The notes beneath the pieces are model-generated. The model did not search any database. It was given only the letters and a program-made list of their open reading frames with translations, and was not told the DNA's origin. Below, piece by piece: positions 1-5,070 of a DNA stretch of 9,758 bases. A program made the translations under genes and the position numbers. The DNA is taken from positions 1-9,758 of the forward strand of contig DUTZ01000262.1 in assembly GCA_012841845.1 (NCBI GenBank). Direction: 5' to 3'. The stretch's first letter is position 1, and every line of letters starts with the position of its first letter. The stretch comes from Actinomycetales bacterium. Lineage in GTDB: Bacteria > Actinomycetota > Actinomycetes > Mycobacteriales > Mycobacteriaceae.

Positions 1-263
1 ACGACGAGCGCCCGGGGTCGCCCGGGCACGCTCGGGGAGCCCTCGAGCCGGTGGGCGACGGCGACGGCGAACAGCAGCGTCTTGCCCGAGCCGGTCGGCG
101 CCACCGCGAGCAGGTCCCGGCCGCCCACGGCATCCCCGAGCGCGGCCGCCTGGATGGCGCTCGGTGGGCCGGAGACCAGCGACGAGACCGCGTGCCGGAT
201 CGGGACGGACACCCCCAGTGCGGCGAGGGTCCCGTCCAGGTCGGCGGGGCGGGGGCTGCTCAG
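1..263 (-). CDS. DEAD/DEAH-box helicase, N-terminal part (cut by window edge)
   Basis: ATP-dependent RNA or DNA helicase of superfamily 2; only the first 87 codons are inside the window. Numbering from a CTG start at 263, there is a Q-motif-like stretch (PSAIQ, Gln38) and then a full Walker A, APTGSGKT, at residues 55-62. A hydrophobic RALVV near 84-87 begins motif Ia. The DEAD/DEAH box and motifs III-VI lie outside, so the subfamily cannot be told. Start choice: CTG at 263-261 overlaps the gnd stop as CTGA and has a perfect GGAGG (275-271) 7 nt upstream. The alternative GTG at 293 lies inside gnd with no good ribosome site. The gene is probably co-transcribed and translationally coupled with gnd. 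Helicase identity is firm; the start is an inference. Confidence 0.85.
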   Translation of the reverse strand, partial: MSSPRPADLDGTLAALGVSVPIRHAVSSLVSGPPSAIQAAALGDAVGGRDLLAVAPTGSGKTLLFAVAVAHRLEGSPSVPGRPRALV

Positions 264-1732
264 GCCTCGACCTCCGAGCGGTCGCCGCTCCACAGGGTGT
301 GGAAGCTGCCCTCGCGGTCGGTACGCCGGTAGGTGTGCGCGCCGAAGTAGTCGCGCTGGCCCTGGATGAGGGCCGCCGGCAGGCGCTCGGTGCGCAGCCC
401 GTCGTAGTAGGCCAACGCCGCGGCGAACCCGGGCACCGGGATGCCGGCGGATACCGCCTCGGCCACGACCTGGCGCCAGCTCACGATGCAGTCGGCGAGC
501 GCGTCGGCGAAGTACGGGGCCGCGAGCAGGGTCGGCAGCTCCGGATCGGCGGCGTACGCCTCCCGGATCCGGTCGAGGAAGGTGGCGCGGATGATGCATC
601 CGCCGCGCCAGATCGTCGCGAGCGCGCCCCGGTCGATGTCCCAGCCGTGCTCGGCGGCGGCCGCGGTGATCTGGTCGAATCCCTGGGCGTAGGCGATGAC
701 CTTGGACGCGTAGAGCGCGCGACGCACGTCCTCGACGAACGAGTCCGGGTCGACGCCGTCGGTCTGGAGTGCGAACTCCGGCAGCGCGCGACCCGCGCGA
801 CGCTGCGGGGTCGAGCTCGACAGCGCGCGGGCGAAGACGGCCTCGGCGATGCCGGTGACGGGCACGCCCAGATCGAGTGCGGACTTGACGGTCCACCGGC
901 CGGTGCCCTTCTGGCCGGCCTCGTCCACGATCATGTCGACGAGAGGGGACCCCGTAGTCCCGTCCACCTGGGCGAGCACCTCCGCGGTGATCTCGATGAG
1001 GTAGGAGTCGAGCTCGCCCGTGTTCCACTCGCGGAACACCTCGGCCATCGGCCCGGGCTCGATCCCGGCCAGCCCGCGCAGGAGACTGTAGGCCTCGCCG
1101 ATGAGCTGCATGTCGGCGTACTCGATGCCGTTGTGCACCATCTTGACGAAGTGCCCGGAGCCGTCGTCGCCGATGTGGGTGCAGCAGGGCGTGCCGTCGA
1201 CCTTCGCGGAGATGTCCTCGAGCATCGGGCCCACGACCTCGTAGCTCGAGGCCGGGCCGCCGGGCATGATCGACGGGCCCTCGAGGGCGCCCTCCTCGCC
1301 CCCGGAGATGCCGGCGCCGATGAAGCGGATGCCGCGCTCGGCCATGGCCTTCTCACGCCGGATGGTGTCGGTGTAGAGGGAGTTGCCGCCGTCGATGATG
1401 ATGTCGCCGGGATCGAAGGCGTCGGCGAGGGCCTCGATCACCGCGTCGGTCGGGCCGCCGGCCTGCACCATGACGAGCGCGCGACGCGGGGTGCGGAGGG
1501 CGGCGGCGAACTCCGCCACGGTCTCGGTGCGGACGAACGTGCCCTCGTGTCCGTGCTCGGCGAGCAGGGCGTCCGTCTTCCCGGCCGAGCGGTTGTGCAC
1601 CGCGACGGTGTATCCGTGTCGGGCGAAGTTGCGGGCGATGTTGGAGCCCATGACGGCGAGGCCGGTGACCCCGATGTCCGCGGTTCCGGTGGTGTCGGTG
1701 GTCGGCTGCCCGTCGGCACGCTCAGTACTCAT
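260..1732 (-). CDS. gnd: 6-phosphogluconate dehydrogenase (decarboxylating)
   Basis: Cytosolic enzyme of the oxidative pentose phosphate pathway: 6-phosphogluconate + NADP+ gives ribulose 5-phosphate + CO2 + NADPH. The 490-residue length is normal for the long, homodimeric form. The Rossmann fingerprint GLAVMGSN lies at 24-31, followed by NRS (47-49), whose Arg is typical of NADP specificity. Substrate and catalytic motifs are GISGGEEGA (141-149) and FVKMVHNGIEY (195-205), with the catalytic Lys197 and the acid Glu204. QKGTGRW (274-280) matches the family signature, and RDYFGAHTY (460-468) is the C-terminal tail that completes the partner subunit's active site. ATG at 1732 was chosen because the protein then begins just before the Rossmann fold; upstream ATG codons in frame add an unrelated 49-residue leader. 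All key residues are present. The helicase gene overlaps its stop. Confidence 0.97.
   Translation of the reverse strand: MSTERADGQPTTDTTGTADIGVTGLAVMGSNIARNFARHGYTVAVHNRSAGKTDALLAEHGHEGTFVRTETVAEFAAALRTPRRALVMVQAGGPTDAVIEALADAFDPGDIIIDGGNSLYTDTIRREKAMAERGIRFIGAGISGGEEGALEGPSIMPGGPASSYEVVGPMLEDISAKVDGTPCCTHIGDDGSGHFVKMVHNGIEYADMQLIGEAYSLLRGLAGIEPGPMAEVFREWNTGELDSYLIEITAEVLAQVDGTTGSPLVDMIVDEAGQKGTGRWTVKSALDLGVPVTGIAEAVFARALSSSTPQRRAGRALPEFALQTDGVDPDSFVEDVRRALYASKVIAYAQGFDQITAAAAEHGWDIDRGALATIWRGGCIIRATFLDRIREAYAADPELPTLLAAPYFADALADCIVSWRQVVAEAVSAGIPVPGFAAALAYYDGLRTERLPAALIQGQRDYFGAHTYRRTDREGSFHTLWSGDRSEVEA
271..275 (-). promoter_or_regulatory. Shine-Dalgarno GGAGG that points to a CTG start
   Basis: GGAGG lies inside the last codons of gnd, 7 nt before a CTG codon that shares its TG with the gnd TGA stop. 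No ATG, GTG or TTG in the helicase frame stands at a suitable distance. This is the main argument for a CTG start of the helicase gene. Confidence 0.5.
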
Positions 1733-1745
1733 GCGCGCCAGCCTA
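1733..1745 (-). promoter_or_regulatory. Candidate -10 element for leaderless gnd
   Basis: TAGGCT (1745-1740) matches the actinobacterial TAnnnT -10 pattern and is followed by 7 nt and then the gnd ATG. This would put the transcript start at or next to the ATG. No ribosome binding site is seen, which fits a leaderless mRNA. No convincing -35 hexamer is found 16-18 nt upstream, so this is a moderate guess. Confidence 0.4.
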
Positions 1746-1838
1746 GTCGACGGCCCACGCGGCCGAGGACCTGCGGGGATGCCCGCCCGGGGGAGGGATT
1801 CCGGGCCCGGCGGGACGCAAAGTTGCTGATACGACATG

Positions 1839-1855
1839 TGTGCACCGAGTGCACA
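1839..1855. promoter_or_regulatory. 17-bp inverted repeat, possible operator
   Basis: TGTGCAC-cga-GTGCACA is a perfect 7-bp inverted repeat with a 3-bp centre. The TGTG...CACA ends recall CRP/GlxR sites, but the gap between them is 9 bp rather than the 8 of the TGTGA-N6-TCACA consensus, so another dimeric regulator is equally likely. It lies about 107 bp upstream of gnd and 226 bp upstream of the FhuF-like gene. Confidence 0.5.
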
Positions 1856-1880
1856 TATTGGGAAAATCGCCCGTGCCACC

Positions 1881-1910
1881 TTGGTTCACGGGGGCGGTGT
1901 GTTGTATCAC
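1881..1910 (+). promoter_or_regulatory. Candidate promoter for the FhuF-like gene
   Basis: TTGGTT (1881-1886), an 18-nt spacer and TATCAC (1905-1910) roughly fit a housekeeping promoter within the AT-richer block. Transcription would start near 1917 and give a leader of about 165 nt that contains the 2032-2048 dyad. The match is weak. Confidence 0.3.
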
Positions 1911-2031
1911 TGAATACCGGAACGGGAGTACGGCGCCGACCACGATTCAGGGGACACGCATCGTGGCGGGGCACCCGATCCGGCCGGTGGGGACCGTCTC
2001 GAGGGGGGACGGGCCGGCCAGTGCTCCGGGT

Positions 2032-2048
2032 GCGACACCAGGTGTCGC
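2032..2048. promoter_or_regulatory. 17-bp inverted repeat before the FhuF-like gene
   Basis: GCGACACC-A-GGTGTCGC is a perfect 8-bp inverted repeat around one base, ending 33 nt before the ATG at 2081. Its size and symmetry are those of a TetR- or MerR-sized operator. In the transcript it could form a stem only by opening terminal pairs, so a protein site is more likely than an RNA hairpin. Confidence 0.45.
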
Positions 2049-2080
2049 GCGGGGCACCATCTGGGGGAGGGGACCCACGC

Positions 2081-2842
2081 ATGACCAGCTCCACGGCGGG
2101 CGAGACGACGGCCGCGGTGTCCGTGTTCGACGAGACGGTGGGAGTCCTCGCCGGGCTCCGCCCGGGGTACCCGAAGTTCTACTCGCTCGCGGACTTGTCC
2201 ACGCAGTCCCGGCGGCGCTGGGTGCCGCTGGAGCGCGCCGTCAGCGGCGGCCGCGTCGAGCTGATGTTCCGCAACTACTTCGCCGAGTCCGGCGATCTCC
2301 GCTTCGCCACCTACCTGGTGGCCGACGCGTTCGCCCACGGCGTGCTCGGGCGGGCGGTGGCGAGCTTCGTCACCACGGGCCGGGTGTGGGACACGGGTGC
2401 GGAGAACCTCGCCGTACGGACCGATATCGAGGGCGGACTGGACTGGGCGGGGGTCCGCGACACCACGCTGCGCGTCCTGCCGGGGGACCCGGCGGCCCCG
2501 GCGTCCGGCACCGTCGTCCTGCCGTGCGAGGAGGCGCTCGCCTACTGGCTCGCCTGCCGGTCCCGCGCGACGCTGGCGCCGGTGTTCGACGGACTGTCCG
2601 AGGTGAGCACCTGCGACGTGGACACCCTCTGGTCGACGGTCGGGGAGTGCGTCCTCGGCGCCGCGACGATCGTGCCGACCTTCGCGTCGACGAGCCCGGA
2701 GGTGGGATACCGCAGGGGGCAGTACGTGCTCAAGGCGCTCCACGACGCGGGGTTGGCGGTCCGGACGCGCAACGCGCTGCCACGGACGCCCGGCTCGGGC
2801 CCGATCCCGGTGCGCGACCGCGGGTGGCGGTCCGTCCGCTGA
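2081..2842 (+). CDS. FhuF-like protein lacking the 2Fe-2S cysteine motif; function unknown
   Basis: Cytosolic-looking protein of 253 residues with no signal peptide or membrane helix. Two stretches resemble the FhuF/ferric-siderophore reductase-like family of actinobacteria: the helical block ending GRVWDTGAENLAVR (100-113), and DTLWSTVGECVLGA (181-194) after LAPVFDGL. Family members normally end in a CCx(n)CxxC motif that binds a 2Fe-2S cluster. Here the C-terminus (PIPVRDRGWRSVR) has no cysteine; the only cysteines are 149, 159, 178 and 190. A redox role is therefore doubtful, and the resemblance is from memory of the family pattern. The ATG at 2081 has GGAGGGG at 2066-2072. Alternatives are an unrelated helical hypothetical protein or a FhuF-derived binding protein. 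Codon use matches the neighbours, so the gene itself is sound. Confidence 0.8.
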   Translation: MTSSTAGETTAAVSVFDETVGVLAGLRPGYPKFYSLADLSTQSRRRWVPLERAVSGGRVELMFRNYFAESGDLRFATYLVADAFAHGVLGRAVASFVTTGRVWDTGAENLAVRTDIEGGLDWAGVRDTTLRVLPGDPAAPASGTVVLPCEEALAYWLACRSRATLAPVFDGLSEVSTCDVDTLWSTVGECVLGAATIVPTFASTSPEVGYRRGQYVLKALHDAGLAVRTRNALPRTPGSGPIPVRDRGWRSVR

Positions 2843-2877
2843 CCCGCGTCGCGGCCCGTCGTGTGGCCGGCGCCCGG

Positions 2878-2883
2878 TAGCGT
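2878..2883 (+). promoter_or_regulatory. Candidate -10 (TAGCGT) for the thioesterase gene
   Basis: TAGCGT fits TAnnnT and would start a transcript near 2890, giving a leader of roughly 42 nt. No clear -35 is seen. The gap from the upstream gene is only 89 bp, so read-through from that gene is also possible. Confidence 0.3.
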
Positions 2884-2896
2884 CGGGAGCCGAGGA

Positions 2897-2913
2897 GCCC
2901 GGACGGTCCGGGC
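2897..2913. promoter_or_regulatory. 17-bp inverted repeat next to the thioesterase ribosome site
   Basis: GCCCGGAC-G-GTCCGGGC is a perfect 8-bp inverted repeat with one central base, ending 18 nt before the ATG and touching the AAGGAAG ribosome binding site (2918-2924). It could be an operator, or a GC-rich stem that marks the 3' end of the previous transcript; it has no T-tract. Confidence 0.45.
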
Positions 2914-2931
2914 CGCGAAGGAAGTGGTCCG

Positions 2932-3357
2932 ATGTCAGACGACGTGATGGCGCAGATCCGGGCGCACCAGAAGCAGGGTTTCGGCAACGTCGTCGGGATC
3001 GAGTACGTCGAGGTGGGCCCGGACCGGGTCGTCGTGACGGTCCCGGTCGAGCCGCACCTGCACCAGCCGCACGGGATCGTGCACGGCGGCGTCCACTGCG
3101 CGATCGTCGAGGAGGTCGCCAGCGTCGCCGGATCGGTGTGGCTCGGCGGCGACGGCAAGGTCGTCGGCGTCAACAACTCCACGGACTTCCTCCGCGCCGT
3201 CACCGAGGGCACACTCACGGCGACCGGCACCCCGGTTCACCGGGGGCGCACCCAGCAGCTGTGGCGCGTGGAGATCACCGATGCCTCCGGGCGCACGGCC
3301 GCGGTCGGCCAGGTCCGTCTGGCGAACCTGGAGCCGCCCGCCCCCCGCGAGGGCTGA
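2932..3357 (+). CDS. PaaI-type hotdog-fold acyl-CoA thioesterase
   Basis: Single hotdog domain of 141 residues that should hydrolyse an acyl- or aryl-CoA thioester in the cytosol as a homotetramer. The hallmark HGIVHGGVHCAIVEEVAS lies at 47-64: HGG (51-53) sits at the start of the long helix, and Glu60 or Glu61 is in the place of the catalytic carboxylate. NNSTDFLRAV (81-90) is the usual strand over the active site. The related M. tuberculosis gene that I recall is Rv1847, between gnd1 and ndh, which is the same neighbourhood. The substrate is unknown; a dihydroxynaphthoyl-CoA (menaquinone) or aromatic CoA substrate would fit the family. The ATG at 2932 is supported by AAGGAAG at 2918-2924. 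It ends 13 bp before the convergent stop of ndh. Confidence 0.92.
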   Translation: MSDDVMAQIRAHQKQGFGNVVGIEYVEVGPDRVVVTVPVEPHLHQPHGIVHGGVHCAIVEEVASVAGSVWLGGDGKVVGVNNSTDFLRAVTEGTLTATGTPVHRGRTQQLWRVEITDASGRTAAVGQVRLANLEPPAPREG

Positions 3358-3370
3358 GCGCGGGCGCCCG
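3358..3370. other. 13-bp convergent junction with a 10-bp palindrome
   Basis: The only spacer between the convergent thioesterase and ndh genes. It contains the palindrome CGGGCGCCCG (3361-3370). This is too short, and lacks a T-tract, to be a convincing bidirectional terminator, so the two transcripts probably overlap at their 3' ends. Confidence 0.3.
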
Positions 3371-4846
3371 TCAGTCGCGGGCGGTGGAGGCGCTCGGCGC
3401 CGGCGCGTCCCCGGCGTCCTCCGGCGGGCCCTGCACGGGCTCCGAGGCCGACGCCGCCTCCATCGCCGACCGGAGCGCGGCGGCCTCGTCGGCCTGGACC
3501 CGCTCGATGGCCTGGCGGGCGTACACCCACTGCTTGGTGGAGGTGAGCTGCGAGCGGTGGTCGCCGCCCACGTGCATGCCCCACGAGAACAGCGCGGTGA
3601 GCCGGTTCTTGAAGCCGATGAGGTAGGCGAGGTGGACGACGAGCCACATCACCCACGCGAGGAAGCCGGCGAGCTCGAAATTCCCCACCTTGACCACCGC
3701 GCTGTAGCGCGACACGGTGGCCATGGAGCCCTTGTCGAAGTACTTGAACGGCTTGCGCTGGTCCGGGGTCTGGCCCTTCTCGACGCCGGCGATGATCTGC
3801 CGGGCCGCGTACTTGCCGCCCTGGATGGCCACCTGCGCCACGCCGGGCAGGTTGTCGAGCGCCATCATGTCGCCCACCACGAAGATGTCGGGGTGGCCGG
3901 CCAGGGAGAGGTCCTTCTGGACCAGGACGCGGCCGGCACGGTCCACCTCGGCGCCCGTCTGGTCGGCGAGCATCTTGCCCAGCGGGCTGGCCTGGACGCC
4001 GGCGGACCAGATCTTGCACGAGCCGTCGATCCGGCGGACCGAGCCGTCCGGGTCCTTGACCTCGATGCCGTGGTAGTCGACGTCCGTCACCATGGCGTTG
4101 AGCTGGATCTCGACGCCCATCTCCTCGAGGCGGGCGCGGGCCGCGTTGCCGAGCTTGTTGCCGAACGGGGGGAGCACCGCGGGCGCGGCGTCGAGCAGGA
4201 TGACGCGCGCCGAGGCGGGGTCGATGTGACGGAAGCTCCCCTTGAGCGTGTGCTGGGCGAGCTCGGCGACCTGGCCGGCCATCTCGACGCCGGTCGGGCC
4301 GGCGCCCACGATGATGAAGGTCAGGAGACGGCGGCGCTCCTCCTCGTCGTCGGTCACCTCGGCCTGCTCGAAGCAACCGAGGATCCGGGAGCGCAGTTCG
4401 AGGGCGTCGTCGACCGTCTTCATGCCGGGCGCCCACCGCTCGAAGTGGTCGTTGCCGAAGTACGACTGGTTGGCGCCGGCGGCCACGATGAGGCTGTCGT
4501 ACTCGATGTCGAACCCGATGTGGCCCGCGGTCGCGTGGAGCTTCTTGGCCTCCACGTCGATCCGGTCCACGTCACCGAGGACGCAGGTCGCGTTCTCCTG
4601 GTCGCGGAGGATGAGGCGGGTCGGGGGCGCGATCTCGCCCACGGAGAGGATGCCGGTGGCCACCTGGTAGAGCAGCGGCTGGAACAGGTGGTGCCCGGTC
4701 CTGGCGACCAGCGTCACGTCCACGTCCGTGCCGTCGAACTCCTGGGCCGCGAACAGGCCGCCGAACCCGGAGCCGATGATGACGACGCGGTGCCGACGGG
4801 CTGCCGGTGCGGTCTCGGTGACCTGGTCGAATGCGGGCTCGGTCAT
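3371..4846 (-). CDS. ndh: Type II NADH:quinone oxidoreductase (NDH-2)
   Basis: Single-subunit, non-proton-pumping FAD enzyme on the inner face of the membrane; it moves electrons from NADH to menaquinone. Length 491, slightly longer than the mycobacterial enzyme because of an acidic, Ala/Pro-rich tail after 450. FAD fingerprint GSGFGG at 25-30; QPLLYQVATGILSVGEIAPP (56-75) is the conserved block near the flavin; second dinucleotide fold GAGPTG at 181-186 with Glu188; FAD motif DIFVVGD at 320-326; AQVAIQ at 337-342 is the AQxxxQ quinone-site motif. The stretch LAWVMWLVVHLAYLI (396-410) is the hydrophobic membrane-anchoring segment. Start: the ATG at 4846 has AGGAG 5 nt upstream (4856-4852). 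A GTG at 4900 in frame would add 18 residues but has no ribosome site. All functional motifs are intact. Confidence 0.97.
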   Translation of the reverse strand: MTEPAFDQVTETAPAARRHRVVIIGSGFGGLFAAQEFDGTDVDVTLVARTGHHLFQPLLYQVATGILSVGEIAPPTRLILRDQENATCVLGDVDRIDVEAKKLHATAGHIGFDIEYDSLIVAAGANQSYFGNDHFERWAPGMKTVDDALELRSRILGCFEQAEVTDDEEERRRLLTFIIVGAGPTGVEMAGQVAELAQHTLKGSFRHIDPASARVILLDAAPAVLPPFGNKLGNAARARLEEMGVEIQLNAMVTDVDYHGIEVKDPDGSVRRIDGSCKIWSAGVQASPLGKMLADQTGAEVDRAGRVLVQKDLSLAGHPDIFVVGDMMALDNLPGVAQVAIQGGKYAARQIIAGVEKGQTPDQRKPFKYFDKGSMATVSRYSAVVKVGNFELAGFLAWVMWLVVHLAYLIGFKNRLTALFSWGMHVGGDHRSQLTSTKQWVYARQAIERVQADEAAALRSAMEAASASEPVQGPPEDAGDAPAPSASTARD

Positions 4847-4851
4847 AGGGG

Positions 4852-4856
4852 CTCCT
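4852..4856 (-). promoter_or_regulatory. Shine-Dalgarno AGGAG of ndh
   Basis: AGGAG followed by 5 nt and the ATG at 4846. It decides the start against the upstream in-frame GTG at 4900, which has only GC-rich repeat sequence before it. Confidence 0.7.
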
Positions 4857-4901
4857 GGTGAGGGTGCGTATGTCGTGACCGGCTCAGGTTCGTCGGCCAC
4901 G

Positions 4902-4924
4902 GCCCGCGCGCGTGGCGCGCGGGC
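4902..4924 (-). promoter_or_regulatory. Perfect 10-bp stem in the ndh leader
   Basis: GCCCGCGCGC and GCGCGCGGGC are exact inverted repeats around a 3-base loop. If transcription starts from the -10 at 4940-4935, this hairpin sits within a few bases of the 5' end of the ndh mRNA, 55 nt before the ATG. It could stabilise the message or act as an operator. It has no T-tract, so it is not a standard terminator. Confidence 0.5.
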
Positions 4925-4934
4925 ACGAGTCCCC

Positions 4935-4940
4935 AGGATA
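4935..4940 (-). promoter_or_regulatory. Candidate -10 (TATCCT) for ndh
   Basis: TATCCT, read on the minus strand, is a good TAnnnT -10 with a predicted start near 4928 and a leader of about 82 nt. The hexamer 17 nt upstream, TGCGAG, is a poor -35. Confidence 0.45.
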
Positions 4941-5033
4941 GAGCGTCCCGAGGATCACTCGCACGCGGAGCCGGTCGGAGGTGGTGGGCGACACCCCCCG
5001 TCGCGCCTGACGGGCACGGGCCCCGGTCGGCGG

Positions 5034-5039
5034 TACCGT
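5034..5039 (+). promoter_or_regulatory. Candidate -10 (TACCGT) for the CFA-synthase-like gene
   Basis: TACCGT fits TAnnnT and would start a transcript near 5046, just ahead of the strong AGGAGGGG ribosome site (5059-5066). No clear -35 is present. This and the ndh -10 are the only promoter-like sites I see in the 224-bp divergent gap. Confidence 0.3.
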
Positions 5040-5070
5040 CCACCTCACGTGGCCCGAGAGGAGGGGACCG

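Larger units (their letters stand above)
1733..2080. other. Divergent intergenic region between gnd and the FhuF-like gene
   Basis: These 348 bp contain no convincing gene, although long shadow frames run through. The stretch 1815-1920 is clearly richer in A/T than its surroundings, as expected of a promoter region. It holds a 17-bp dyad at 1839-1855, a possible plus-strand promoter at 1881-1910, a second 17-bp dyad at 2032-2048 and the ribosome binding site of the next gene. I see no IdeR/DtxR-type iron box, which would have been expected if the next gene were an iron-regulated reductase. Confidence 0.7.

Noticed and set aside
1839..1855. A canonical CRP/GlxR site
   Set aside because: The gap between TGTG and CACA is 9 bp, not 8, and the inner A/T of TGTGA-N6-TCACA is missing; kept only as an unassigned dyad.
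164..2842. Very long plus-strand frame (892 codons) running antisense to gnd and into the FhuF-like gene
   Set aside because: The part opposite gnd is a shadow frame of high-GC coding sequence; its translation is Arg/Gly/Ala/His-rich with no family motif. Only the section from ATG 2081 with its ribosome site is accepted.
3361..3370. Bidirectional terminator between the thioesterase and ndh genes
   Set aside because: CGGGCGCCCG allows at most a three-pair stem with a four-base loop and has no T-tract.
3281..4861. 526-codon plus-strand frame antisense to ndh
   Set aside because: Low-complexity Val/Gly/His-rich translation opposite a fully motif-supported ndh; a GC-driven shadow.
4846..4900. 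Longer ndh starting at GTG 4900
   Set aside because: No ribosome site there, and the extra 18 residues (ADEPEPVTTYAPSPGAP) do not resemble the family N-terminus; AGGAG supports ATG 4846.
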